A stretch of DNA of 64,000 nucleotides, from contig NZ_JARUBJ010000002.1 of NCBI RefSeq assembly GCF_029626145.1, positions 6,148,501 through 6,212,500 on the forward strand, written 5' to 3'. The stretch comes from Micromonospora sp. WMMD961 (GTDB lineage: Bacteria > Actinomycetota > Actinomycetes > Mycobacteriales > Micromonosporaceae). The notes below the pieces were generated by a model. It made no database searches and was not told the DNA's origin. It saw only the letters and a program-made list of their open reading frames with translations. The position numbers and the translations under genes were made by a program. Positions 25,325 through 34,172 of this stretch are shown here, piece by piece; position 1 is the first letter of the stretch; each line of letters starts with the position of its first letter.

Positions 25325-26269
25325 TCAACTCTTCCGACCTGCGGCAACAGGGTCCCGCTCGGCGTGTCCCAGTCTACCCCGGGCAACCCGCGCGCCGCTG
25401 ACGTCTATCGGTAACTGCCAGATCTGCCAGTCTGTTCCCACCGGAAAGCTCGCTGGAGGCTCGCTGAGCGCCAGCACAGTCGGACCGGCCCCACTGACCA
25501 CAGCTGCCACACCGGCCGCTCGCAACGCGCTGACCAGGGAAGACGTAGCCGGCATCCCGGCCGCGCGGTAATCCTGGTGGAGCCGGTCGACGGTGGCCGG
25601 CACCAGCAGCGTCGGGTCGGCGGTGAGAGCGTGCACCAGCAACGCGGCCCGTCCGGCGGTCAACGCGGCGTCGCCGTGCGGAACGGAAACCGGCAGGGCG
25701 GCCCGTGCGCTGGCGGTAAATCCGCGCTCCGCCGGCACGAAGACGACCGGCCGAACCCCGTCGGCGACCGGCAGGGACACCGCCCGGGCACCTGTCGACT
25801 CGGACCAAGCCACGGTGAAGCCCCCGAGGAGGCAGGGCGCGACGTTGTCGGGATGGCCCTCGATCTCGGCGGCCAGCCGGAGCACACCGGCCTCGTCCAG
25901 CCGGCTCTCCCCGCCGGTGACCAGGGCGCGGGCCAGTAACACCCCGGCGACGATCGCGGCGGACGAGGAGCCGAGCCCTCGTGCCTGGGGGATCCGGTTG
26001 ACACACTCCACGCTCAACCCCTCGGGCTGGGCGCCGAGGACGTCGAAGGCGGCACGCATGGCCCGCACCACCAGGTGCCGGTCGTCGTCGGGCAGCTCGC
26101 CGGCACCCTGCCCGGTCACCGTCACCCGGACCCCACCCGGCGCGACCTCGGCGGCGAGGTCGTCGTGGAGCCCGAGGGCGAGACCCAACGCGTCGAAGCC
26201 GGGGCCCAGGTTGGCGCTGGTCGCGGGGACCCGGACCCGAACCGGCCCGGCGGTGAAGTTCGTCGGCAC
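25325..26269 (-). CDS. thrB: Homoserine kinase
   Basis: This GHMP-family kinase phosphorylates L-homoserine for threonine synthesis. The 314 residues include VRVPATSANLGPGFDALGLAL, the ATP-binding PQARGLGSSSAAIVAG and the C-terminal VSGAGPTVLAL. GTG at 26269 is preceded at 6 nt by TAGCAT and has no Shine-Dalgarno, indicating a leaderless transcript. It is separated from hom-thrC by about 5.4 kb of efflux-related genes, although the three are usually adjacent in actinobacteria. Confidence 0.95.
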   Translation of the reverse strand: MPTNFTAGPVRVRVPATSANLGPGFDALGLALGLHDDLAAEVAPGGVRVTVTGQGAGELPDDDRHLVVRAMRAAFDVLGAQPEGLSVECVNRIPQARGLGSSSAAIVAGVLLARALVTGGESRLDEAGVLRLAAEIEGHPDNVAPCLLGGFTVAWSESTGARAVSLPVADGVRPVVFVPAERGFTASARAALPVSVPHGDAALTAGRAALLVHALTADPTLLVPATVDRLHQDYRAAGMPATSSLVSALRAAGVAAVVSGAGPTVLALSEPPASFPVGTDWQIWQLPIDVSGARVARGRLGHAERDPVAAGRKS

Positions 26270-26275
26270 GCGCTC

Positions 26276-26281
26276 ATGCTA
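26276..26281 (-). promoter_or_regulatory. Probable -10 box of a leaderless thrB transcript
   Basis: TAGCAT on the minus strand ends 6 nt before the thrB GTG, placing the transcript start at the start codon. No clear -35 box is seen. Confidence 0.5.
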
Positions 26282-26333
26282 GGGCCCGGCACCGACGATC
26301 CGGTCCCGCGTCCGCAGCCTGGGACCGCCCGGT

Positions 26334-27578
26334 TCAGCCGGCGGCGCCCGCGACCGGGTCGGCGGCCGGGTCGGTGAGCGAGAGTCGACGGGTGGCGATC
26401 CGCCAGCCGACGGCGTAGACGAGGGTGATCAGCCCGCAGCCGGCGAGCACGACCCGTTCGTCGACCACGTCGACCACCAGGGCCACCACCAGTTGGCTCA
26501 CCGAGATCGCCAGCGTCGCGAGCATCATGTCGGTGGCGAAGACGCGCCCACGCAGGTGGTCCGGGACCTCACCCTGGAGGGCGAAGTTGGATATCACCCA
26601 GTTGCTGCCGCCCGCGAAGTGCGCCACAAAGACCAGCAGCAGCACCAGCGGGAACCACCGGACGACCGATGTGCCCAGGTAGGACAGCCCGTAGAACGCC
26701 ATGGACAGCGCGAGCCCGGGCAGGAGCCAGGCTCGGTTGGTCAGCACCCGACGCATCAGGATCGGGCCCACCAACGCCCCGGCTCCGCGTACGGCGAAGA
26801 GCAGACCGGCGCCGAGCGGGCCGACGCCGTACACGCCGGCCAGCAACGGAAACACGGTCAGCACGCCGTTGCCCAGGCCGACCGCCGACTTCACCGTGAC
26901 CAGCGCGAGCACCCGAGGCCGGTGCCCGATGTAGCCGAGCGCCTCGCGGACTGCCGCCCAGGTCCGCTGGACCGGACGGTTCGCGTCCCGGGGTGCCTGG
27001 AGAGGCCGGCGGATCCGGGTGGCTAGGCCCGCGGCCAGCACCAGGCCCACCGCCGCCACCCAGAAGCAGGCGTACGGGCCGGCGACGGTGCTGAGCACGC
27101 CGCCGAGCGAGGCACCGACCACGGTCATGGTGCCCCAGGCGGAGCCGGCCACGGCGTTGCCGGCGGCCAACTCGTGCGGCTCCAGCACGTTGGGCAGCGC
27201 GGCCTGGGCGGCCGGCGAGTAGAACGCCTTGGCTACCGCGACAACGCCGATCGCGACCAGCGCCAACCAGGCGGTTCCCGCGCCCCGGACTCCGAGCAGC
27301 AGCAGTACGCCGGCGAGCGCGGCCACGTTCGCGGCGATCATGATCTTGCGTCGGTCGAAGCGGTCGGCGATCGTGCCGGTGTACGGCAGCAACAGCGCCA
27401 CGATGCCGGTGTCCACCGCCAACACCAGTGCGCCCCAGACTCCGCTGCCGGTCAGGTGCGGCAGCAGAACCAGCAGCGGCACCATGACGAACCAGTCGGC
27501 ACCGAAGACCACCAACTCGGCGAGGAAGAGATTGCGGAAGCTCCGATTGCCGGTCAGAACAGAGAGGGTGGACGCCAC
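26334..27578 (-). CDS. MFS transporter (DHA3/enterobactin-exporter-like)
   Basis: A 414-residue membrane protein with about 12 helices. The loop between helices 2 and 3 carries the MFS signature TGTIADRFDRRKIMI, and a second half-copy has AGGSNWVISNFALQGEVPDHLRGRVFATD. It resembles the MFS_3/DHA3 group of drug and siderophore exporters; the substrate cannot be told. GTG at 27578 is used. It lies 11 nt after the truncated deacetylase and may be co-transcribed with it, downstream of the RND pump terminator. Confidence 0.85.
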   Translation of the reverse strand: MASTLSVLTGNRSFRNLFLAELVVFGADWFVMVPLLVLLPHLTGSGVWGALVLAVDTGIVALLLPYTGTIADRFDRRKIMIAANVAALAGVLLLLGVRGAGTAWLALVAIGVVAVAKAFYSPAAQAALPNVLEPHELAAGNAVAGSAWGTMTVVGASLGGVLSTVAGPYACFWVAAVGLVLAAGLATRIRRPLQAPRDANRPVQRTWAAVREALGYIGHRPRVLALVTVKSAVGLGNGVLTVFPLLAGVYGVGPLGAGLLFAVRGAGALVGPILMRRVLTNRAWLLPGLALSMAFYGLSYLGTSVVRWFPLVLLLVFVAHFAGGSNWVISNFALQGEVPDHLRGRVFATDMMLATLAISVSQLVVALVVDVVDERVVLAGCGLITLVYAVGWRIATRRLSLTDPAADPVAGAAG

Positions 27579-27589
27579 GGAGCGGCACC

Positions 27590-28132
27590 CTACCCGGCCG
27601 GGGTCGGGGCTACACCTGCTCCCAGCAGCGCGGAGACGGTGACGAAGGTGTAGCCGCGGGCCCGCAGTCCGTTGATCATGTCGGTCGGGCCGTGCAGCGC
27701 GACCAGACGCCGGAGCGCGCCGACATCGTGACCGAGCACAATCGTTCCCGGTCGGACATCGGCCACGATGCGTCGGGCGTGGCCGGTGGGATCGTGAGGG
27801 AACTCACGTTCCACCTTCTGCAGCGTCGAGAGCACCAGTCGATAGTCCAGCCGGGCAGCCACGTGCAGCACCGCCCCGGCCAGATGGCCGTACGGCGGGC
27901 GGAACAGGCGGGGTGGCACACCGGTCACCTCGGCGATGGCGTCGTGACTGCGGCGCAGATCGTCGTACGCCTCAGCGGCGTCCAGTTCGGCCAGGTCCCG
28001 GTGTTGCCAGCTGTGATTGCCCACCTCGTGCCCGGCGAGCCGATCACGGATGAGGTCGGCGTGTCGCCGGATCCGCTCGCCGACCAGGAAGAAGGTGGCC
28101 GGCACCTGGTGCTGGGCCAGGGTGTCGAGCAC
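27590..28132 (-). CDS. N-terminally truncated polysaccharide deacetylase (NodB fold), probable gene remnant
   Basis: The readable homology covers most of a NodB domain: metal ligands in GHEVGNHSWQH, RLFRPPYG and VLGHDVG. Motif 1, normally TFDDGP, reads LRSDGP near 28155-28170, losing the catalytic-base Asp. No ATG or GTG lies upstream of it after the RND gene. The first in-frame start is a GTG at 28132, which would leave 180 residues without motif 1 and without a signal peptide. Homology fades just short of the RND terminator, as if the 5' end was replaced. The frame has no stops, so decay is recent or the protein has another role. Confidence 0.55.
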   Translation of the reverse strand: MLDTLAQHQVPATFFLVGERIRRHADLIRDRLAGHEVGNHSWQHRDLAELDAAEAYDDLRRSHDAIAEVTGVPPRLFRPPYGHLAGAVLHVAARLDYRLVLSTLQKVEREFPHDPTGHARRIVADVRPGTIVLGHDVGALRRLVALHGPTDMINGLRARGYTFVTVSALLGAGVAPTPAG

Positions 28133-28190
28133 CGTCGGCGTCCACTGTGGCGCAGGGCCGTCGGATCGGAGTGTCGTGGCCGGAGGAACC

Positions 28191-28227
28191 CGAAACGCCC
28201 CCGACAGACCCTGTCGGGGGCGTTTCG
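28191..28227 (-). terminator. 17-bp perfect hairpin terminator after the RND pump gene
   Basis: CGAAACGCCCCCGACAG (28191-28207) pairs perfectly with 28211-28227 across a 3-nt loop, with TTT at the end of the stem. It begins 15 nt past the stop of the RND gene. Confidence 0.9.
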
Positions 28228-28241
28228 AGATGCGGCCGGAC

Positions 28242-31200
28242 CTACTCCGTGGGCTCCGACGGAGGCAGCGGCGAGGTACGACTACGAGGCAGCCGCAGCA
28301 CCTCGAACTGGTCCGTGCCCTCCACCAACGCGGCCGACGGGGCGGGACGCGGAGCCGGCTTCGTACCCTCGGTCGTGGCCGGGGTCGACGCGCCACTCGG
28401 CACCGCGACCTGGTTCGGGGCAGCAGCCTCGTCGGTCTCCGCCGAGTCCACCGCCGACTTGCCGGGCCGCCGCCGGTCACGCCGGCTCCGCAGCGACTCC
28501 TTGGTGTGCTCCACCATGGTGTACAGCGTCGGTACCAGGATCAGCGTGAGCAACGTCGAGCTGAGCAGACCACCGATCACCACGACCGCCAGCGGCTGCG
28601 AGATGAAGCCGCCCTCACCGGTCAACCCGAGCGCCATCGGCAACAGCGCGAAGATGGTCGCCACGGCGGTCATCAGGATGGGACGCAGTCGGCGTCGGCC
28701 GCCCTCGACCACCGCCTCCCGGACACCCATGCCCTGCGCACGGTACTGGTTGATCAGGTCGAGCAGCACGATCGCGTTGGTCACCACGATGCCGACCAGC
28801 ATCAGCACACCGATCAACGCCGGTACGCCGAGTGGCGTCCCGGTGATCAGCAGCAGGCCGATCGCGCCGGTCGACGCGAACGGAATGGAGATCAGCAGGA
28901 TCAGCGACTGGGTGAGGCTGCGGAACGTCGCCACCATGATCAGGAAGACGATGGCGATGGCGGCCAGCACCGCCAGGCCCAGGTCACCGAACGCGTCGGC
29001 CTGGTCCGCGCTGACGCCACCGATGGTGAAGCTGGCACCCGGCACGTCGATGCCGTCCAGGCGCTTCTGCAACTCCTTGCTGGTCGCGCCCAGGTTCGAT
29101 CCGGTGGCCGCGCCGGTGACCGACACGCTGCGCTCACCGTCGATCCGGGTGACCTGCTGCGGCCCCTCGCCCTGCGTCACGTCCGCGATGTCGTCCAGCT
29201 TGACCGGACCCACCGGCAGTGCCCGCAGTTCCTCCACCGTCATCGGCGGCTTCGTTCCCAGCCGCAGCACCACGTTCTGCTGCTGGCCGTCGAGCGCGAC
29301 CTGCCCCAACGGCGCGCCCCGGAACGCCTGCGACACCAACTGCCCGACAGCGGCCTCGGTGAGCCCGGCCCGTCCGGCGGCGACCCGGTCGACAGTCACG
29401 TCGACCCTCGGCACCCGCTCGGCCAGGCTGGTCGAGACGTCCTCGACGTCCGGGACACCGGCCATCGCCGCCCGGGCCTCCTCGGCGGCCCGGGTGAGCA
29501 CGTCCGGGTCGCTGGCCTGGACGATGACCTCGAGCTGGCTGGTCGACGCCTCCTGCCCACCGCCGAAGCTGATCTCACCCACGCCGGTGCCGAGCTTGTC
29601 GAACTCCTTGCGCAGCACCTCGCGCATCTGCTTGGCGTCGGTCTCACCGTCGAGCGCCAGCGACCAGTTCGCGACGTTGTTGCCGCCGCCACCCGCCCAC
29701 GGGTTGTCCCCGGCGCCGGCGGTGACCTGGTACGTCTCGACGCCCTTGGTGCGGGACAGCACCGACTCGACCTGCTTGGCCGCCGCGTCGGTGGCCGCCA
29801 GCCCACTGCCGGCCGGCAGCTCCTGGCTCATGTTCAGGGTGTCCTGGCCGGAGTCGTCCAGGAAGTTGGTCTCCAGCTTCTGCGCCAGGCCGAAGGTGCC
29901 GAAGAGCACCAGCAGACCGACCCCGACGGTGATCCAGCGGGTCGACCGCTTGCGGGTGGCGAAGCCGATCACCGGTAGGTACGCCCGCTGCAACGGGCTG
30001 CGCAGCTCCTTCTCCTCCGCGACACGTCGCACCGCCTCGTCGTCCGCGGTGCCGCCGCGCGGCTTGAGGAACCAGTACGCGAGCACCGGGATCACGGTCA
30101 GCGACACCAGCAGTGACGCGAGCAGGGCCACCGTCACGGTGATCGCGAACGGCGCGAAGAGCTGACCCACGAACCCGCCGACCAGCGCGATCGGCGCGAA
30201 CACCGCCACCGTGGTGAGGGTGGACGCGGTCACCGCTCCGGCTACCTCTCGGACGCCGGTGATGATGGCGTGCCGCTTCTCCTCGCCGTACTCGAGATGT
30301 CGTTTGATGTTCTCCAACACCACGATGGAGTCGTCCACCACCCGGCCCACCGCGATGGTCAGCGCGCCGAGGGTGAGCAGGTTGAGCGAGTAGTCACCGA
30401 TCCAGAGGGCGATCAGTGCCACGAGTACGGAGAGCGGGATGGAGACCGCGGTGACCACCGTCGAGCGCACCGACAGCAGGAAGACCAGGATCACGATGAC
30501 CGCCATCACCAGGCCGAGCAGGCCCTCGGTGGTCAACGACTCGATCGACTTCTCGACGAACGGCGCTTGGTCGAAGACGACCGTCAAGTCCGCGCCGGAG
30601 GCGTCCTTCAGGTCGGCGAGCCGGTCGCGGATCTCGTGTGAGATCTGCACGGCGTTGCCGTCCGGCGCGGCGGTGACGGCGACGCCGAGGCTGTCCTTGC
30701 CGTTGGTACGGGTGATCGCGGTGGCCGGGGCGAGCTGCTGCTCGACCGTCGCCACGTCGCCGAGGCGGACGGGTGCCGCGCCCGGGGCGACCACGATGCC
30801 CCGCAGGTCCTCGATGGTGCCGATCGGCGAGCCGACCTGGACCGGGAGGGCCAACGCCCCGCTGGTCACCGCGCCGGCGGGAACCGCCACACCGTTCGTC
30901 TTCAGCGCCGCGCCGATCGCCGTCGGCTGGAGCTGCGCCGCCGCCAGCTTCGCCGGGTCCGGGGTGACCACCACGACGTCGTCACGGGTGCCGGTCACCT
31001 CGACGGTGCGTACCCCCTCGATGCCCTCCAGTTCGGGCACCACCGTCGCGCGTAGCTTCTCGGCGAGCGCCCGCTCGTCGGCCGTGCCGGCCGCGGCCAG
31101 CACCACCGCCGGAAGGTCGTCAGTGCTACCCGCGATGACCTGCGGGTCGACGCTCTCCGGCAGCTGGGCGTCGATCCGGCTCAGCGCGGTCTGCATCTTG

Positions 31201-31520
31201 TTGACCACGTCGTCCAGGTCGGTGCCGAACTCGTACGTCACCTGGACGGTGGCCGACCCCTCACGGGACGTGGAGGTGACCTTGTCGAGCCCGGGGATGC
31301 CCTGGAGGGCGTTCTCGATCGGCTCGGTCACCTGGGACTCGACGATCTCGGGACCGGCACCGGGGTAGGCGGCCACGATGAACGCGGCCGGGAACTCGAG
31401 CGACGGCAGCAGTTGCTGCTTCAGCGACGGCACGGCGAACGCTCCGAACACCGTGGTCACCACCGCGATGAGGGCGATCAGCCCTCGGTTGGCGAGGCTG
31501 AATCTGGCGAGCAGCGACAT
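28242..31520 (-). CDS. RND-family efflux permease (AcrB-like)
   Basis: This 1092-residue inner-membrane pump has the twelve-helix, two-large-loop layout of AcrB-type RND proteins. Proton-relay Asp residues are visible in GRVVDDSIVVLENIKRH, and a repeated second-half segment is IGVLMLVGIVVTNAIVLLDLINQYR. The C-terminal tail (about 70 residues) is charged and Pro/Ala-rich. The start has a weak ribosome site. No periplasmic adaptor gene lies beside it, as is usual for such pumps in Gram-positive bacteria. It sits between thrC and thrB, interrupting the threonine genes. Confidence 0.92.
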   Translation of the reverse strand: MSLLARFSLANRGLIALIAVVTTVFGAFAVPSLKQQLLPSLEFPAAFIVAAYPGAGPEIVESQVTEPIENALQGIPGLDKVTSTSREGSATVQVTYEFGTDLDDVVNKMQTALSRIDAQLPESVDPQVIAGSTDDLPAVVLAAAGTADERALAEKLRATVVPELEGIEGVRTVEVTGTRDDVVVVTPDPAKLAAAQLQPTAIGAALKTNGVAVPAGAVTSGALALPVQVGSPIGTIEDLRGIVVAPGAAPVRLGDVATVEQQLAPATAITRTNGKDSLGVAVTAAPDGNAVQISHEIRDRLADLKDASGADLTVVFDQAPFVEKSIESLTTEGLLGLVMAVIVILVFLLSVRSTVVTAVSIPLSVLVALIALWIGDYSLNLLTLGALTIAVGRVVDDSIVVLENIKRHLEYGEEKRHAIITGVREVAGAVTASTLTTVAVFAPIALVGGFVGQLFAPFAITVTVALLASLLVSLTVIPVLAYWFLKPRGGTADDEAVRRVAEEKELRSPLQRAYLPVIGFATRKRSTRWITVGVGLLVLFGTFGLAQKLETNFLDDSGQDTLNMSQELPAGSGLAATDAAAKQVESVLSRTKGVETYQVTAGAGDNPWAGGGGNNVANWSLALDGETDAKQMREVLRKEFDKLGTGVGEISFGGGQEASTSQLEVIVQASDPDVLTRAAEEARAAMAGVPDVEDVSTSLAERVPRVDVTVDRVAAGRAGLTEAAVGQLVSQAFRGAPLGQVALDGQQQNVVLRLGTKPPMTVEELRALPVGPVKLDDIADVTQGEGPQQVTRIDGERSVSVTGAATGSNLGATSKELQKRLDGIDVPGASFTIGGVSADQADAFGDLGLAVLAAIAIVFLIMVATFRSLTQSLILLISIPFASTGAIGLLLITGTPLGVPALIGVLMLVGIVVTNAIVLLDLINQYRAQGMGVREAVVEGGRRRLRPILMTAVATIFALLPMALGLTGEGGFISQPLAVVVIGGLLSSTLLTLILVPTLYTMVEHTKESLRSRRDRRRPGKSAVDSAETDEAAAPNQVAVPSGASTPATTEGTKPAPRPAPSAALVEGTDQFEVLRLPRSRTSPLPPSEPTE

Positions 31521-31660
31521 CGGCCTGGTTCACTCCTGAACGAGAATGCGGGCGGGGATACGTGAAAGTGTGCCGGACACGATCACCAGAACCCCCGCCG
31601 CCCCCAGCCCGTCCCGAGGACCGGCCGGCCGCGCCGGTCACCGACCCGGCAGCGGCGCGC

Positions 31661-32710
31661 TCAGGCCAGATCGAGAGCGCGGGCCGCCGCCATCGGGTCG
31701 TTCGCGATGGTCAACGGGGCCGGCGCGGTGGAGATCGCCCACTCCGGGTCCTTCAACCCGTGGCCGGTCACCGTGCAGACCACCGTCGAACCGGGCGGCA
31801 CCGCGCCCGCCGCGGCCTGTTGGAGCAGGCCGGCCACGCTGGCCGCGCTGCCCAACTCGACGAAGACCCCGACCTCCCGGGCGAGCAGCCGGTACGCGGA
31901 GAGGATCTCCCGGTCGGTCACCGCGGCGATCAGCCCACCGGAGGCGTCCCGGGCGTCCAACGCCTTGGTCCAGCTCGCCGGGTTGCCGATCCGGATCGCC
32001 GTGGCGATGGTCGACGGCTCCGGCACCACCTGGCCGGTCACGATGGGGGCCGCCCCGGCGGCCTGGAAGCCGTACATCTTCGGCGTCCGGGTGGTGGTGC
32101 CAGCCTCCCGATCTTCGGCGTAGCCCATCCAGTAGGCGGAGATGTTGCCGGCGTTGCCGACCGGCAGGCAGTGGATGTCAGGGGCGTCACCGAGCGCCTC
32201 GACGATCTCGAACGCGGCGGTCTTCTGGCCGTGCAGCCGGTCGATGTTGACCGAGTTGACCAGTGCGACCGGGTGGTCCTGGGCCAGCTTCGCGGCGAGC
32301 GACAGGCAGTCGTCGAAGTTGCCACTCACCTGGAGGAGTTTCGCGCCGTGCACCAGCGCCTGGGCCAGCTTGCCCAACGCGATCTTGCCCTGCGGCACGA
32401 GCACCGCGCAGGTCAACCCGGCTCGCGCCGCGTATGCCGCGGCGGATGCGCTGGTGTTGCCGGTGGAGGCGCAGATGATCGCCTTGTTGCCGGCCTCGAC
32501 CGCCTTGGACACCGCGAGGGTCATGCCCCGGTCCTTGAACGAGCCGGTCGGGTTGGCACCCTCCACCTTGAGGTGCACGTCGCACCCGAGCCGGGCGGAC
32601 AGCACCGGCGCGGGCAACAGCGGGGTGTTCCCCTCGTGCAGCGTGACGACCGGCGTGGCCGCGGTGACCGGCAGCCGATCCCGGTACGCCTCGATCAGAC
32701 CCCGCCACAT
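31661..32710 (-). CDS. thrC: Threonine synthase
   Basis: This PLP enzyme converts O-phosphohomoserine to threonine. The 349-residue protein has LHEGNTPLLPAPVLS, the PLP-lysine NPTGSFKDRGM, CASTGNTSASAAAYAARAG and the phosphate-binding VGNAGNISAYWMGY. ATG at 32710 has AGGAG 7 nt upstream; an earlier in-frame start at 32734 is less likely. It lies 139 nt downstream of hom on the same strand and is probably in the argS-lysA-hom-thrC operon. Confidence 0.96.
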   Translation of the reverse strand: MWRGLIEAYRDRLPVTAATPVVTLHEGNTPLLPAPVLSARLGCDVHLKVEGANPTGSFKDRGMTLAVSKAVEAGNKAIICASTGNTSASAAAYAARAGLTCAVLVPQGKIALGKLAQALVHGAKLLQVSGNFDDCLSLAAKLAQDHPVALVNSVNIDRLHGQKTAAFEIVEALGDAPDIHCLPVGNAGNISAYWMGYAEDREAGTTTRTPKMYGFQAAGAAPIVTGQVVPEPSTIATAIRIGNPASWTKALDARDASGGLIAAVTDREILSAYRLLAREVGVFVELGSAASVAGLLQQAAAGAVPPGSTVVCTVTGHGLKDPEWAISTAPAPLTIANDPMAAARALDLA

Positions 32711-32849
32711 GTCGTCTCTCCTCGCCTCTACCACCGCGCCGACCCGGCATCAGGGCCACCTTGGACCAGCCTTCCGCAGCGGTCGATGGCACACCCCGGC
32801 TTACCCAACTGGCGGGACGCGCGAGCCGTCCCGTCGATGGTCCAACGAC

Positions 32850-34172
32850 TCAGGCGCCGCCCTCGACCCGCAGCACACTGGTCACCGACCGGACAATGTC
32901 CAGACCGCGCAGCTCGCCCACGGTCGCGGCGAGCGCGGCGTCCGGTGCCACATGGGTGACGATGACCAGCTCCGCGTCGCCGTCGCGGCCGGGAGCCCCA
33001 CCCGCGGAGCCCTGCCGGACGGTCGCGATCGAGACGTCGTGCCGGGCGAACACGCCCGCCACCGAGGCCAGCACACCCGGGCGGTCGGCCACGTCGAGGC
33101 TGACGTGGTAGCGGGTCAACGCCTCGCCCATCGGTCGTACCGACAGGTCCGCGTACGCGCTCTCGCTGGCCGCGCGCACCCCGGCGAGCCGGTTGCGGGA
33201 CACCGCGACCACGTCACCGAGCACCGCGCTCGCGGTCGGCGCGCCCCCGGCGCCCCGGCCGTAGAACATCAGCTGCCCGGCGGCGTCCGCCTCCACGAAG
33301 ACCGCGTTGAACGCGTCACCCACGCTGGCCAGCGGGTGGCTGCGCGGGATCATCGCCGGGTGCACCCGGACGCTGACGGTCTCCCGGCCGGCGGGGTCGA
33401 CGCCCCGGGCCGCGATGCAGAGCAGCTTGATCGTGCAGCCCATCGCCTGGGCGCTGGCCATGTCCGCGGCGGTCACCTCGGTGATGCCCTCCCGGTGCAC
33501 GTCGGCCGCGCCGACCCGGGTGTGAAACGCCAGCGAGGCGAGGATCGCCGCCTTCGCCGCCGCGTCGAAGCCCTCGACGTCGGCGGTCGGGTCGGCCTCC
33601 GCGTACCCCAGTGCGGTTGCCTCTTCCAGGGCCTCGGCGAAGCCGGCGCCGGTCGCGTCCATCGCGGAGAGGATGAAGTTGGTGGTGCCGTTGACGATGC
33701 CGGTGACCCGGTTGATCCGATCCCCGTGCAGCGACTCGCGCAGCGGGCGCAGCAGCGGGATGGCCCCGGCCACGGACGCCTCGTAGTAGAGGTCGCCGCC
33801 GCCCTCGGCCGCCGCCTCGTGCAGGGCCACGCCGTCCTCGGCGAGCAGCGCCTTGTTGGCGGTGACCACGCTCTTGCCGGCGCGCAGCGCCTCGACCAGC
33901 CAGCCGCGGGCCGGCTCGATGCCGCCGACCACCTCGACCACCACGTCCACGTCGTCGCGCTTGATCAGGCCGAGCGCGTCGGTGGTCAACAGGTCCTCGT
34001 CGACCGGCAGGTCACCGCGGTCGCGGCCGAGCCGACGCACGGCGATGCCGGCGATCTCCAGCGGAGCGCCGATCCGCGCGGCCAGGTCGGCCGACTGCTC
34101 GTGCAGCAGGCGGACCACCTCCTGGCCGACAGTGCCGCAGCCGAGCAGCGCCAAGCGCACAGGTGACGTCAT
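32850..34172 (-). CDS. hom: Homoserine dehydrogenase
   Basis: The enzyme reduces aspartate semialdehyde to homoserine, the branch point for threonine and methionine. The 440-residue protein has a Rossmann start (LALLGCGTVGQEVVRLL), the catalytic NGTTNFILSAM and GYAEADPTADVEGFDAAAK, and a C-terminal ACT domain (about 350-435, YHVSLDVADRPGVLASVAGVF) that suggests threonine feedback. Its start overlaps the lysA stop by 4 nt (ATGA). Confidence 0.96.
   Translation of the reverse strand: MTSPVRLALLGCGTVGQEVVRLLHEQSADLAARIGAPLEIAGIAVRRLGRDRGDLPVDEDLLTTDALGLIKRDDVDVVVEVVGGIEPARGWLVEALRAGKSVVTANKALLAEDGVALHEAAAEGGGDLYYEASVAGAIPLLRPLRESLHGDRINRVTGIVNGTTNFILSAMDATGAGFAEALEEATALGYAEADPTADVEGFDAAAKAAILASLAFHTRVGAADVHREGITEVTAADMASAQAMGCTIKLLCIAARGVDPAGRETVSVRVHPAMIPRSHPLASVGDAFNAVFVEADAAGQLMFYGRGAGGAPTASAVLGDVVAVSRNRLAGVRAASESAYADLSVRPMGEALTRYHVSLDVADRPGVLASVAGVFARHDVSIATVRQGSAGGAPGRDGDAELVIVTHVAPDAALAATVGELRGLDIVRSVTSVLRVEGGA

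Noticed and set aside
26334..31520. Antibiotic biosynthesis or resistance cluster around the MFS and RND pumps
   Set aside because: No biosynthetic enzyme lies nearby; the genes are inserted in a housekeeping block.
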